From: Chloroflexota bacterium
Lineage (GTDB): Bacteria > Chloroflexota > Anaerolineae > Aggregatilineales > Phototrophicaceae
NCBI GenBank assembly: GCA_013388745.1
Contig: JACAER010000016.1
Coordinates: 62,001 to 126,000 of the forward strand
DNA: 64,000 nt
Direction: 5' to 3'
Shown here one piece after another: positions 16,128 to 24,986 of the stretch. Within the stretch, counting starts at the first letter, position 1; each line of letters opens with the position of its first letter. The notes below the pieces were generated by a model, which was not told the DNA's origin, did not search any database, and saw only the letters and a program-made list of their open reading frames with translations. Both the position numbers and the translations under genes were made by a program.

Positions 16128-16206
16128 GTAAGGTGTACTACTTTCAGAGTATAGCAGGGTTTTTGCAGAAATCTAGGGGAAAACTGTCGCGATTCGGCGG
16201 CAAACC

Positions 16207-17091
16207 TTATTCGCTCTTGCGCCGTTTTTCCTGCAAAAAGGCTTCCAATCGCTGGCGCACCGCGTCAGGCTGTGCGCCATATTTGACCAGCATTTTGACG
16301 CCCTCATCAGAAGCGACGATCGTCAGCAGCAGATGTTCAGTGCCGGTGTAATGGCTTCCCAGACTTTCAGCTTTTTCCAGCGCATGATTGAGCGCTTCTT
16401 CCACGCTGATCAGCAGCGCCGCGTCACGTTTTTTCAGCCCCGTCCGCAGCCGCTTCTCGCTTAGGCCGCTTTCGTGCAGCAGCGCCGAAATCGGGCTGCG
16501 CGTTTCCAGCAGCATCACCAGCAGCAGATGTCCCAGCCCGACAATCGGGTGATCGTAGGTGATCGATGTTTGCTCGGCGGCGTTGATCACCCGGCGCGAA
16601 AGTTCGCTCAGCCGGGCTTCGCGCCGGGCAGCCTGCAAGCTGTATTCCGTCAGCCCATTGTTGAGTGCGCGGCGCACATGACGGCGCACTTGTTCGGGGT
16701 CGATCTTCAGGCGCTTCAGCAGGTTGTCGGCGTTGCCGGCGTTCGTGCGCGAAATGCCCAGCAGCAAATGCTCCGTGCCAATATAATGATTGCCCAGCCA
16801 GGCGGCTTCGTCGGTGGCCAGCGCCAGCGTGTTTTCCAGCGCTGCGTTGTTGCTGATTTCGTCCGGCAGCGGCTTGACAGGCGTATACAGCGTGCGTAAG
16901 TGCGGCTCAGCACGGGTAAAAGTCAGGTTCAGTTCTTGCAAAACCTGATAGGCGATGCTGCCCTCGGTGAGCATCAGACCGCCCAACAAATGCCCGGTGT
17001 CCACTGCCGCATGACGGTAGCGGCTTACCAACTGGTTGGCATGGTACAGGGCACGCCGGGCATGATGACTGTAGCGACTATAGCTGGTCAT
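16207..17091 (-). CDS. Stand-alone Clp N-terminal (Clp-N) repeat protein without ATPase
   Basis: The 294 residues contain at least three Clp-N-type repeats and no AAA+ module. Typical phrases recur: ALYHANQLVSRYRHAAVDTGHLLGGLM near the start (read here as two parts), NHYIGTEHLLLGISR in the middle, and SHYTGTEHLLLTIVASD near the C-terminus, plus ITYDHPIVGLGHLLL. Clp-N repeats bind adaptors or substrates of ClpC/ClpB-type unfoldases, so this may be an adaptor, a decoy or a regulator. I chose the ATG at 17091 because the predicted transcription start lies near 17128; an in-frame GTG at 17124 would leave almost no leader. It is divergent from the TolB-like gene. Confidence 0.85.
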   Translation of the reverse strand: MTSYSRYSHHARRALYHANQLVSRYRHAAVDTGHLLGGLMLTEGSIAYQVLQELNLTFTRAEPHLRTLYTPVKPLPDEISNNAALENTLALATDEAAWLGNHYIGTEHLLLGISRTNAGNADNLLKRLKIDPEQVRRHVRRALNNGLTEYSLQAARREARLSELSRRVINAAEQTSITYDHPIVGLGHLLLVMLLETRSPISALLHESGLSEKRLRTGLKKRDAALLISVEEALNHALEKAESLGSHYTGTEHLLLTIVASDEGVKMLVKYGAQPDAVRQRLEAFLQEKRRKSE

Positions 17092-17134
17092 CGAGACTCG
17101 CAACAAACGATTGTAGCGCGACACTACTATCCGT

Positions 17135-17164
17135 ATTATATTGCGCGATAGAAGCTTGTGGCAA
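17135..17164 (-). promoter_or_regulatory. Promoter of the stand-alone Clp-N gene
   Basis: On the minus strand TTGCCA (17164-17159), 18 bases and TATAAT (17140-17135) form a good promoter, placing the transcript start about 37 bases before the ATG at 17091. Confidence 0.65.
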
Positions 17165-17215
17165 CCAGGCGCGCGCTAAAAACCTGTGAAGAAGTATGGA
17201 GAGATCGAGGCGTTT

Positions 17216-18304
17216 ATGCAGCGCATTTTCCGGGCCGGTCTGCTGGTTTTGCTGCTCTGGGGCGTGAGCGCGCGCGCGCAGGAAGCCGCGCCGCGTATCA
17301 TTTTTGTTTCCGAGCGCGATGGTCAGCGCGAGATTTACGCCGTGAACGCCGACGGCACCGATTTGCAGAACTTAACCCGCGACCCCGCCGCCGATGTCTA
17401 TCCCCAGTGGCGTTCTGGCGGCGCGGAAATCCTTTTTTACAGCAATCGCAGCGGGGTATGGGCCAGCTACCTCATGGACGCCGACGGCGCCAACGTGCGT
17501 TTTATCGCCGCGACAGACACGCCGCTGCGGGCCGTGCCTGTGCCGGCCCCCGATGGCCGCAGCAGCGCTTATCGCGCGCGTGTCGGCACATTCTGGCGGC
17601 TGCACGTGACCAACGGCGATACCACCCGTCTGCTGACGTCGCCCGGCGCCGACGATGGCCCGTTTTCGTGGTCACCGGATTCGCGCGCCCTCGCTTTTGA
17701 GCGCAGCGGCGAAATTTACGTCACCCGCCTCGATGGTACTTTGCCGCCGGTCAATCTGACGCTCAGCGCCGCCTATGACTCGCAGCCCGCATGGTCGCCC
17801 GCCGGCACGCAGATCGCCTATGTCTCGAATTGGGAAATCTTCCTGATGGACGCCGCTGATGGACGCGCCCCCTACAACCTGACGCAAAACGCCGCCTACG
17901 ATGTCGCGCCTGCCTGGTCGCCCGACGCGCAGCAGATCGCTTTCGCCTCGTTCCGCGATGGCAACTGGGAAATTTACGCCATGCAAAGCGATGGCTGCGC
18001 TGTGCGCCGCCTGACCAACGACAACGGCTGGGATGGTCTGCCGCAGTGGCAGCCACAGCCCGCCGCCGCTTTCAGTCCGGTCGAACGCCCCGCGACGGCG
18101 GTTGTCACCACTGCCAGTGCCAATTTGCGCAGCGGGCCGGGCGAAAATCACCCCGTTGTCGCCAGTGCTGCCCAGCGCGCCTGTTTGACCATTCTCGCCC
18201 CCAGCAGCGACGGCGCATGGCTGCAAGTCCAATACGAAAATATGACAGTCTGGATTTCTGTCAGTGTCGTTGAAATTGTCGGCCATCTGCCGCCACCAAG
18301 ATGA
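17216..18304 (+). CDS. Secreted TolB-like beta-propeller protein with C-terminal SH3-type domain
   Basis: The 362 residues start with a signal peptide (MQRIFRAGLLVLLLWGVSARAQ). Five to six WD40-like/PD40 TolB repeats follow, each with the pattern 'D-G-x-x-x-I-Y-x-x-x-x-D-G' or 'P-x-W-S-P-D-x-x-x-I-A-F' (for example WSPDAQQIAFASFRDGNWEI). The last 65 residues are a bacterial SH3 domain (TTASANLRSGPGENHPVV to WLQVQYENMTVWIS). Such proteins sit outside the membrane and bind peptides or polysaccharides. I chose the ATG at 17216 since GAGG lies 7 bases before and the signal peptide follows directly; the start at 17186 would add a polar extension. No pal or tolA genes are near, so it is not part of a classical Tol system. 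Confidence 0.87.
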   Translation: MQRIFRAGLLVLLLWGVSARAQEAAPRIIFVSERDGQREIYAVNADGTDLQNLTRDPAADVYPQWRSGGAEILFYSNRSGVWASYLMDADGANVRFIAATDTPLRAVPVPAPDGRSSAYRARVGTFWRLHVTNGDTTRLLTSPGADDGPFSWSPDSRALAFERSGEIYVTRLDGTLPPVNLTLSAAYDSQPAWSPAGTQIAYVSNWEIFLMDAADGRAPYNLTQNAAYDVAPAWSPDAQQIAFASFRDGNWEIYAMQSDGCAVRRLTNDNGWDGLPQWQPQPAAAFSPVERPATAVVTTASANLRSGPGENHPVVASAAQRACLTILAPSSDGAWLQVQYENMTVWISVSVVEIVGHLPPPR

Positions 18305-18364
18305 GAACTGCCTCAAGACGATAAAAATTACGCGCGACTTACGGTTCAACTTAATGTGGATGTC

Positions 18365-18392
18365 TTGACAAACGAGTCGTTTTTGTCATATT
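18365..18392 (+). promoter_or_regulatory. Promoter of the hypothetical gene at 18466
   Basis: TTGACA (18365-18370), a 16-base spacer and CATATT (18387-18392) lie about 75 bases before the ATG at 18466. The -35 is perfect and the -10 is moderate. Confidence 0.55.
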
Positions 18393-18465
18393 CTCCGTAT
18401 ATGAAACCGTTTTTATGCCTTTACCAGGACTAAAGTCCTACTAACCTATTCGCAAGAGTCTAACC

Positions 18466-18924
18466 ATGCTAAGCCTGCAAATCCCCAAACACATCTGGAT
18501 AGAGATGTATGACAGTGAGCGTGATGCCTGTGATGTGATCGTGCAGATGGAAGAAGGCACGATCTACACGGCGGTTTTTGTCACGCTTCCCTTTCTGCGC
18601 CGCCAGATGGAACTCAGCTTCGAAGTCTGCAAGCAGCTCCCTGATGCCCAGCCTGTGCGCTTCGCCGCGCTCGAAACGCCGCATCTGGTCGTCGATAATC
18701 TTGACCGCGACACGATCGAAGACACGATCGACAATCTGCTCACACTAGAAAACTTCGAGGCCATGTTCACCCAGGTGACCGAAGCGCCCCCTACCACTGA
18801 TACCCAGCAAACCCCGATTGCCAGCCTTGAAAAGACCGCGCTTCCCGCCAGCAATGGCACGCGCGCCACCCAGGAAATCGCGGCAGTCGTCATCTCGGAT
18901 GTTCTCGTGGTCGAAGGAGATTAG
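18466..18924 (+). CDS. Hypothetical protein (152 aa)
   Basis: An acidic soluble protein starting MLSLQIPKHIWIEMYDSERD. The first 105 residues alternate strands and helices (for example VIVQMEEGTIYTAVFVTLPFLRR). From about residue 108 there is a Thr/Pro/Ala-rich, probably disordered stretch, and the C-terminus is a hydrophobic strand with acidic end (AAVVISDVLVVEGD). There is no signal peptide or membrane segment. I do not recognise the family. It has its own promoter upstream and lies about 145 bases before thrS on the same strand; co-transcription is possible, but a TATAAT box between them (18971) suggests a separate thrS promoter. Confidence 0.7.
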   Translation: MLSLQIPKHIWIEMYDSERDACDVIVQMEEGTIYTAVFVTLPFLRRQMELSFEVCKQLPDAQPVRFAALETPHLVVDNLDRDTIEDTIDNLLTLENFEAMFTQVTEAPPTTDTQQTPIASLEKTALPASNGTRATQEIAAVVISDVLVVEGD

Positions 18925-18970
18925 GCCTCTCGACAGCCTTTCGTCTCTCACACACGACACGAGGACGCGC

Positions 18971-19041
18971 TATAATCGGGTTCTCGTGTTTTTATTTTCA
19001 GCGCCATACCAACGGCTGGCGCTGCGGGCTTGGCTCGCCAA
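18971..19041 (+). promoter_or_regulatory. thrS -10 box and structured 5' leader
   Basis: TATAAT at 18971-18976 (no clear -35) is followed by two hairpins: AGCGCC (19000-19005) with GGCGCT (19018-19023), and TTGGC-TC-GCCAA (19030-19041). The leader is about 90 bases to the ATG at 19071, which has CAGGAGT upstream. Synthetase leaders often carry regulatory structure, but no T-box motif is present. Confidence 0.45.
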
Positions 19042-19070
19042 CCGCCGCCAGGACCTATCAGGAGTAAGTC

Positions 19071-20873
19071 ATGTCTCGTTACGAAGAGAGTCTGCTGTAT
19101 CGTATTCGCCACAGTTCGGCGCACATTCTGGCCGAAGCCATGCTCGAACGTTTCCCCGAAGCGCACATCGCCATCGGCCCGCCGATTGAAGAAGGCTTCT
19201 ACTACGATTTCGCGCTGCCACGCCCGGCAACAGAAGAAGACCTTCAGTGGGTGGAAGCGCGTATGAAGGAAATCATCCGCGAAGGCCATGCTTTCGCCGG
19301 ACGCGAAGTGACGCCGGACGAAGCGCGGGCTTACTTCAAGAACCAGCCCTTCAAGCTCGAACTCATCAACGATCTGGTGGCTGGGCGCGTGGACGACAAC
19401 GGCAACAAAGTCGCTGCCCCCGCCGACAAACTGACGTTCTGGACGCAGGACACGTTCACGGATTTGTGCCGTGGCCCGCACGTTGCCAACACAAAACAGA
19501 TCAACCCCGATGCCATCAGTATCACCTTTAAATCGCCGGCGGGGGCCTATTGGCGCGGCGACGAAAACCGCCCACAGCTTACGCGCATTTATGGCACGGC
19601 CTGGGAAACGCCAGAAGAACTTCAGGATTACCTGCACCGGCTGGAAGAAGCCAAAAAGCGTGATCATCGTGTGATCGGCGAGAAGTTGGGCCTGTTCACG
19701 TTCAGCGCGCTGGTTGGCAAAGGGCTGCCGCTGTGGAAGCCGCACGGCGCGATTGTGCGCGATACGCTCGAACGCTGGCTGCGGCAGGTGCAGATCGACA
19801 ACGGCTATCTGCCTGTCGTCACGCCGCATATCGGCAAGCTCGACTTGTACAAAACGTCCGGGCATTATCCCTACTACAAGGACAGCCAGTACGCGCCGAT
19901 TCAGGTCGATGACGAAGAATTTCTGCTGAAGCCGATGAACTGCCCGCATCACATTATGATCTACAAGAGCTAGATGCGCTCGTATCGCGATCTGCCGCAG
20001 CGCTATGCCGAATTCGGCACGGTCTACCGCTACGAGCAGTCGGGCGAACTGACGGGCTTAACGCGCGTGCGCGGCTTCACGGTGGATGACGCGCACCTCT
20101 TCGTTACACCGGAGCAGCTTCTGGCCGAATTTGAGGCCGTCGTTAAGCTGATTCAGAACGTCTTCGGCACGCTCGGTCTGTTCGATTTCCGCGCGCGCGT
20201 CGGCATTCGCGATCCCAAGAGCGATAAATACGTCGGCGAGGATGCGCTGTGGGAATCGGCCACGAGCGCTATCATTCAGGCTTGCGAGGAACTGAACCTG
20301 CCGCATACGGTAGAAGAAGGCGAGGCGGCCTTTTATGGCCCCAAACTGGATTTCATTTTCCGCGATGTCCTCAAACGTGATTGGCAGCTTGGCACGGTAC
20401 AGGTCGATTACAATCTACCTGCGCGCTTCGAACTCGAATATGTCGCGGAGGACAACAGCCGCCGCCGCCCGGTGATGATTCATCGCGCGCCTTTCGGCAG
20501 TCTGGAGCGCTTCATCGGCATCCTGATTGAGCACTTCAACGGCATTTTCCCCGCCTGGCTCGCGCCTGTGCAGGCGGTGGTTATTCCAATCGCCGATCGT
20601 CATCTGGACTATGGGCAGGCGGTAGCGCAAAAGCTGCGCGTAGCGGGGCTGCGCGTCGAAGTTGATGACAGCCGCTCCCGTATGCAGGCCAAAATCGCCG
20701 CCAACCGCGAACGCCACATCCCTTATCTGTTGATCGTTGGCGATCGTGACCGCGACAACGGTACGGTGAGTGTGCGCCTGCGCACGGACGAAGACTTGGG
20801 CGCGCTGCCGCTGGCGGATTTCACGGCATTAGCGCAGCGCGTGGTGCAGGAACGCGCCCTGGAACTGCGCTAA
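19071..20873 (+). pseudogene. thrS: Threonyl-tRNA synthetase, interrupted by one in-frame TAG
   Basis: One continuous frame of 601 codons encodes ThrRS, broken only by TAG at 19971-19973 (codon 301). It lacks the TGS domain and starts at the editing domain (HSSAHILAEAM, then DLCRGPH). The catalytic core begins near residue 220, with the zinc-ligand region MNCPHH just before the stop. After it come motif 2 (YRYEQSGELTGLTRVRGF), motif 3 (FGSLERFIGILIEHF) and the anticodon-binding domain. The stop follows IYKS and precedes MRSYRDLP; relatives usually have Glu there (GAG to TAG, one base). The next codon is ATG, so reinitiation could make a second chain of 299 residues. Because ThrRS is essential, the stop is either an error, suppressed, tolerated by reinitiation, or backed by another copy. 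Confidence 0.93.
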
Positions 20874-20892
20874 CCACCGACTTTTGACCCAC

Positions 20893-20925
20893 AAAGGCAC
20901 AGCCTGGCGCTGTGCTTTTGTTTTG
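20893..20925 (+). terminator. Rho-independent terminator after thrS
   Basis: AAAGGCACAGC (20893-20903) pairs with GCTGTGCTTTT (20909-20919, one wobble) around CTGGC, followed by TGTTTT. It lies 20 bases past the thrS stop. Confidence 0.9.
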
Positions 20926-21056
20926 AAATCAGACAGATTTTTATCGATTTTAATTGCATCGTTGCAGTAATCTTCGTAATATGGTGGAAGCGAGATCAAC
21001 ATCTGTTGATACGCCAATATTCAACTACCTCGGTGGACATTGTTCAGGGAGGCATA

Positions 21057-21953
21057 ATGAGAGCTTACAGGCCGAGTGGCAAGGTGCCCTTTTTCGGGCT
21101 GCTTCTGTTGTTCGTGGCGGGCGTAGTTGCCGCCGTGCTGACCGGTGGTCTGGCGTTTTTTATCTCCTATCAATTCAATATTTTCCTGGTTTGCATTTTC
21201 CCCATCTTCATGGGTTTCATCGGCGGCCTGTTCTTGTCAGGCGCTGTTAAGCTCGGCAAGGTGCGCAATCCGCTGGTGGCGACGATCTTCGGTCTGTTAA
21301 CCGGCATCCTGATGGTTCTGGTGTTTCGCGGCGCGGAATACTATTTCTACTGGGTATGGTCGGATTCGCAGCGTATCGTCGAACGACGCAACGATAATTT
21401 GACGCAGGAAGAACTCAACGCGGCGGCCTTCCAGATTTCGCTGGAGCGTATTAGTTTGGAAGAGTTCATCGAGTTTAATCAGGAATTAGCCGCCGCCGGC
21501 ACCACCATCACGCGCAGCGCATCCACCAGCAGCAGCAGCGGCATTGAACTCGACGCCAATATGACCTGGATTCTCTGGACTATCGAGGCGCTGGCGATCA
21601 TTCTCATCTGTATTGTCCTGCCCAACGGGACGGCCTCCGAACCTTTTAACGAGGTAGCGAACCGCTGGTTTGGCGGCTGGACATGGCTGGGCAGCGTGCC
21701 CATAGACCGCCGCACAGAATTCCTCGATTTGCTGCAACGCGGCGACTTCAAGAGCGCACGACAGTTCATCACCACGGCAGCGCTGCCCCTGCCGCGCGTC
21801 GATCTGGAGGTGGCCGATGGCGACAGCACGCCCGGTATCGACATGCTCCTCCGTGTGCAAGACAGCAAGGCCGGGCGCAGCGGCACAGAAAACAGCACCA
21901 TCCTACAAAGTTGGATTGCGCCGCAGGACTTCGCCGCGCTCACCAGCAAATAA
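21057..21953 (+). CDS. Membrane protein with C-terminal soluble domain (298 aa)
   Basis: I chose the ATG at 21057 because AGGGAGG lies four bases upstream. Three hydrophobic helices occur at the N-terminus (about residues 11-38, 43-62 and 70-90) and another near residue 175-195 (ILWTIEALAIILICIVLP). The loop between (about 95-170) is soluble. After the last helix the C-terminal 100 residues (from NGTASEPFNEVANRWFGGW to DFAALTSK) form a soluble domain. I do not recognise the family. It stands alone between thrS and cofE, and a weak hairpin pair at 21969-22025 follows. No signal peptide was seen beyond the first helix. Confidence 0.8.
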   Translation: MRAYRPSGKVPFFGLLLLFVAGVVAAVLTGGLAFFISYQFNIFLVCIFPIFMGFIGGLFLSGAVKLGKVRNPLVATIFGLLTGILMVLVFRGAEYYFYWVWSDSQRIVERRNDNLTQEELNAAAFQISLERISLEEFIEFNQELAAAGTTITRSASTSSSSGIELDANMTWILWTIEALAIILICIVLPNGTASEPFNEVANRWFGGWTWLGSVPIDRRTEFLDLLQRGDFKSARQFITTAALPLPRVDLEVADGDSTPGIDMLLRVQDSKAGRSGTENSTILQSWIAPQDFAALTSK

Positions 21954-21968
21954 GCGCGCGCCGAATCA

Positions 21969-22025
21969 GGGGCAAAGCGCGCGCTTCGCCCCTGCGCCAA
22001 TTTCCGCCGCCGGAACGCAAGTTCC
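21969..22025 (+). other. Two hairpins between the membrane-protein gene and cofE
   Basis: GGGGC-AAGCG-CG-CGCTT-GCCCC (21969-21992) and GGAAC-GCAA-GTTCC (22012-22025, a GNRA tetraloop) follow the stop at 21953; the second is trailed by CTGCTTTTTC. Together they may terminate the plus-strand gene, which faces the convergent cofE gene ending at 22094. Confidence 0.5.
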
Positions 22026-22093
22026 CTGCTTTTTCTGCTCTGCCCAACACACGCGCAGGACAAGGATCGATTCCATGCCTGCGCGCGTGCTGT

Positions 22094-22900
22094 TTATGGG
22101 CGCTTTTCCAGCTCGCCTTCCAGCAACCCGGCTGTGAGCGACTGAATATACAGGCACATCTCCCACGAGATCGCTACATCCGCCGCGCTAAGTTCGATAT
22201 CCAGCAGCGGGACGCCGCTGTTACGGATAATGGCGAAGGGCGTGGCCTCGTCGCGTTCGCCCATGACCATCTGCGCGCAAATACACAGGGTGTCGGCGAT
22301 TCCGCGCTGGGTCACCTGCATGGGGTTGCCGAACAGGTCGGTTTTACCACGCTCGTCCTGTACCGGCTTGAAACCCGCCATCGCCAGCGCCACACCCGTC
22401 GTTCCCCAGCGTCCGGGCATCAGCCAGCTATCGGTGAGGATGATGCCCACATCCACACCGCGTTTCGCCCGCAGCGTTCGCCGCAAGGCCGCCGCCGATC
22501 CGTAGGGGTCTTCGGGAAAGAGTACGGCGAATCCGTTAGGGATGTTGGAACGATCAATGCCCGCGTTGGGCGAAACAATACCCTGTTTGACGGTCAGCAA
22601 GAAACCTTCGATCCCGCCAAAGATGTGATCCGCTTCCTGCAAAACCAACTGCGCCATACGCGGGTTCATGTGGTAACGTTCGGCCAATGCCTGCGCCGCC
22701 GCGCTGATGTGAATATCTGCCAGCGCGATCACGCGCCCTTCGCTGATCGCCATATACTTGCTGGACACGGCCAGGATATCGCCATCAGCCAGGGTTTCCT
22801 GGGTGGCCTCCAGCGCCGCTGTTAAGGTTGCATAGAGGTCAAAAGCCTGCTGCTGTACCGGGGCCTCCACCGGGATAACCATGAGTGCTTTTCTCGCCAT
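22094..22900 (-). CDS. cofE: Coenzyme F420-0:L-glutamate ligase-like protein (CofE family)
   Basis: A 268-residue protein with the CofE/FbiB N-domain pattern: GDILAVSSKYMAISEGRVIAL early on, a middle segment VSPNAGIDRSNIPNGFAVLFPEDP, then VGIILTDSWLMPGRWGTTGVAL and MVMGERDEATPFAIIRNSG. CofE adds glutamates to F420-0 with GTP, forming the poly-glutamate tail of the deazaflavin cofactor F420. The other F420 genes (cofD, cofG/H, cofC) are not in the window. Some CofE-like proteins act on other substrates, so the exact reaction is inferred. The neighbouring ParB-like gene is 51 bases upstream on the same strand and may be co-transcribed. Confidence 0.85.
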   Translation of the reverse strand: MARKALMVIPVEAPVQQQAFDLYATLTAALEATQETLADGDILAVSSKYMAISEGRVIALADIHISAAAQALAERYHMNPRMAQLVLQEADHIFGGIEGFLLTVKQGIVSPNAGIDRSNIPNGFAVLFPEDPYGSAAALRRTLRAKRGVDVGIILTDSWLMPGRWGTTGVALAMAGFKPVQDERGKTDLFGNPMQVTQRGIADTLCICAQMVMGERDEATPFAIIRNSGVPLLDIELSAADVAISWEMCLYIQSLTAGLLEGELEKRP

Positions 22901-22951
22901 TTTGCTTCCAGTCCAGAGGAGGGCCTATCCCTCCTCAGTTAGACCGCCGAT

Positions 22952-23968
22952 TTATCGCGGTTTCCGTTCCTCTTCAACTGCCGGGACTTCCTGGGTGTTC
23001 AGTCCCGCTTTTTTGCGTGCTAACATCGCCTGAATCTCCGCGCGCGAAATGCTCACCGAATCGTCATCTTCGTCCCGCAGGTCTTCGGGCACCGGCTTTT
23101 TATGTTCTTCGAGCAAGGCGGCCAGCGCGTCACTGAACGAGCGTTCTTGGGCATCTTCGCCCATTTCGGCCTTCACTTCGCTCAAGTGATCGACCATCCA
23201 CAGGTACATATCTCCCTCGGTGCGTCCTTTGATCTGATCGAGGATTTTGTACTTGCGAATCAGCGTGACCGCAGGCCGGAAGACGTTATCGTACCAGTCT
23301 GCTGCTGCATCTTCCATGCTCAAATCTCTGCCGGTGCTGCGTGCCAGCACCTTGCGGTGTAAATAGATGTGCCCCATCAGGTCGCTGTAACGTGAAGGTT
23401 CGCTCAGATTAATCGCCTGATGGTGCGGACGCACGCGGTTCAGGCCGGATTCATAGAGAAACGTCGCGTAGGCGCCGGCGGCCTCCAGTTCTGTGCGGCT
23501 CATGCCCGGCTCCAGGTCAATACTGGTCGGCAGTTCGGTGACATGCGCCTGAATCGTACCGTTGCCCATTTCCCGCGCCACAGAAACGCGGTGGTTGCCG
23601 TCGCGCACAAAATACACATCATCCACTTTGTACAATTCGATGGGCGGCAGTCCCTCCATACTGTTGGCTTGGGCGTAAACCCGACTCCAGCGCTCAATCA
23701 TTTCGTTGGTGCGCGGGAGAAAATTGTTGGTGAAATCGCGATAGCGCCCAACACTGCCTACAATGCGATCCAGCGGGACATCTTGCAGCCCCTTGTAGCT
23801 CTCGTCTTTGAGGCGCAGGCGCATACGAATATCTTCGAAAGACAGCAGTTCGGCGGATTTACCGCGCAGGTGACCAATCATCTCCTGCCAGAAGGCGCGC
23901 ATCCGCGCGTTGGCGAACTTGCTCTTGCCTTCGAGCATGTTCTGCTGGAAAAGTTCATCGTCGGCCAT
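22952..23968 (-). CDS. ParB/Srx-like domain protein
   Basis: A 338-residue soluble protein. The central motif VYFVRDGNHRVSVAREMG (about residue 120-137) matches the ParB-N/sulfiredoxin-like 'DGxHR' nucleotide-binding signature. Around it are QDVPLDRIVGSVGRYRDF and an all-helical C-terminal half with an acidic low-complexity end (DEDDDSVSI, then EVPAVEEERKPR). Proteins with this layout occur widely in Chloroflexota and Actinobacteria, often labelled ParB-like nuclease or regulator; activity is not established to my knowledge. It lacks the helix-turn-helix of plasmid ParB and has no parA beside it, so chromosome partition is unlikely. It is divergent from surE. Confidence 0.8.
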   Translation of the reverse strand: MADDELFQQNMLEGKSKFANARMRAFWQEMIGHLRGKSAELLSFEDIRMRLRLKDESYKGLQDVPLDRIVGSVGRYRDFTNNFLPRTNEMIERWSRVYAQANSMEGLPPIELYKVDDVYFVRDGNHRVSVAREMGNGTIQAHVTELPTSIDLEPGMSRTELEAAGAYATFLYESGLNRVRPHHQAINLSEPSRYSDLMGHIYLHRKVLARSTGRDLSMEDAAADWYDNVFRPAVTLIRKYKILDQIKGRTEGDMYLWMVDHLSEVKAEMGEDAQERSFSDALAALLEEHKKPVPEDLRDEDDDSVSISRAEIQAMLARKKAGLNTQEVPAVEEERKPR

Positions 23969-24000
23969 TACCTACCGCTCCTGTGCATGATATTGCTAAG

Positions 24001-24040
24001 TGTATATTGGCCTTCTCCACAGAACAATAGTATATTGACC
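24001..24040. repeat. Two short direct repeats in the ParB-like/surE promoter gap
   Basis: GTATATTGGCC (24002-24012) and GTATATTGACC (24030-24040) are near-identical 11-mers 28 bases apart in the 220-base gap between the divergent genes. They may be operator half-sites or carry -10 elements (TATACT on the minus strand). Confidence 0.4.
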
Positions 24041-24188
24041 GCGCACAAAGCTTATGGTACTAAGATTATGCAATTATGGCTTGCAGACATTATCTACGAA
24101 TTAAGGCTCACTGAATCTTGCTGCTGAAGATAACCCTTTCACAGCCATTTCGTTATCCGACTCGGCTAAGCTGCACAACGGAGCAAAC

Positions 24189-24986
24189 ATGACGCATATA
24201 TTGGTGACGAACGACGACGGCGTGAACGCGCCCGGCATTCTGGCTTTGGCGCAGGCGCTGCGCGCGCTGGGCACTGTTTCGGTTATGGCCCCCAAGTTCA
24301 ATCAGAGCGCCAGCGGCCACAAAAAAACCCTCTTCCAGGACATCCCTGTCGAGGAAACAACGCTGGCCGATGGCACGCCCGCCCTGGCGATCAGTGGGTC
24401 GCCGGCAGACTGCATCGCGCTGGCAGCATTGGGCGTGGCGAAGTATTGGCCGCCGGATATTGTCGTCTCTGGCATCAATCGCGGCGCGAATATGGGCCAG
24501 GACATCACTTACAGCGGCACGGTGACGGCGGCCCTGGAAGCGGCCATTCAAGGCGTGCGCGCGGTTGCCGTGTCCATGGCGCACCGCAGCGCTGATACTG
24601 TCGCCGAATACCAAACGGCGGCGCAGGTAGCTGTCACGGTGGTACGGCACGCGCTGGCAAAAACCATGCCCCCCCTGACGATCTTGAACCTCAACGTCCC
24701 TTATGGGCCGCACATTAAGGGCTTGCGCTTGACGCGGCAGGGGGTGCGCAATTATCGCGACGAACTGTCGCAAAAAGGCCATATCTGGCAGATCGTCGGG
24801 CCGGAACCCGGCGGCAATACCGAAGAAGAAGGCACTGATTTATGGGCCGTCCACAACGGTTACGCCAGCCTGACCCCGCTGCATCTTGATCTCACCGCCC
24901 ATCGCTTTCTGGCCGATCTGGCGGCCTGGGACGTCAAACTCGCGCCTGATACTACTTCGGCGCAAACAGTTCCCACAGGCGATTAA
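24189..24986 (+). CDS. surE: 5'/3'-nucleotidase SurE
   Basis: A 265-residue survival protein E. The N-terminus is ILVTNDDGVNAPGI with the metal-binding Asp pair, followed by MAPKFNQSASGHKK, ISGSPADCIALA, and VVSGINRGANMGQDITYSGT, all family signatures. SurE is a divalent-metal-dependent phosphatase acting on nucleoside monophosphates and polyphosphate. The length is normal. AACGGAGC precedes the ATG weakly. The last 35 bases overlap the 3' end of the convergent P-type ATPase gene, so the C-terminus is short of any spacer and no terminator can sit between the two genes. Confidence 0.96.
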   Translation: MTHILVTNDDGVNAPGILALAQALRALGTVSVMAPKFNQSASGHKKTLFQDIPVEETTLADGTPALAISGSPADCIALAALGVAKYWPPDIVVSGINRGANMGQDITYSGTVTAALEAAIQGVRAVAVSMAHRSADTVAEYQTAAQVAVTVVRHALAKTMPPLTILNLNVPYGPHIKGLRLTRQGVRNYRDELSQKGHIWQIVGPEPGGNTEEEGTDLWAVHNGYASLTPLHLDLTAHRFLADLAAWDVKLAPDTTSAQTVPTGD

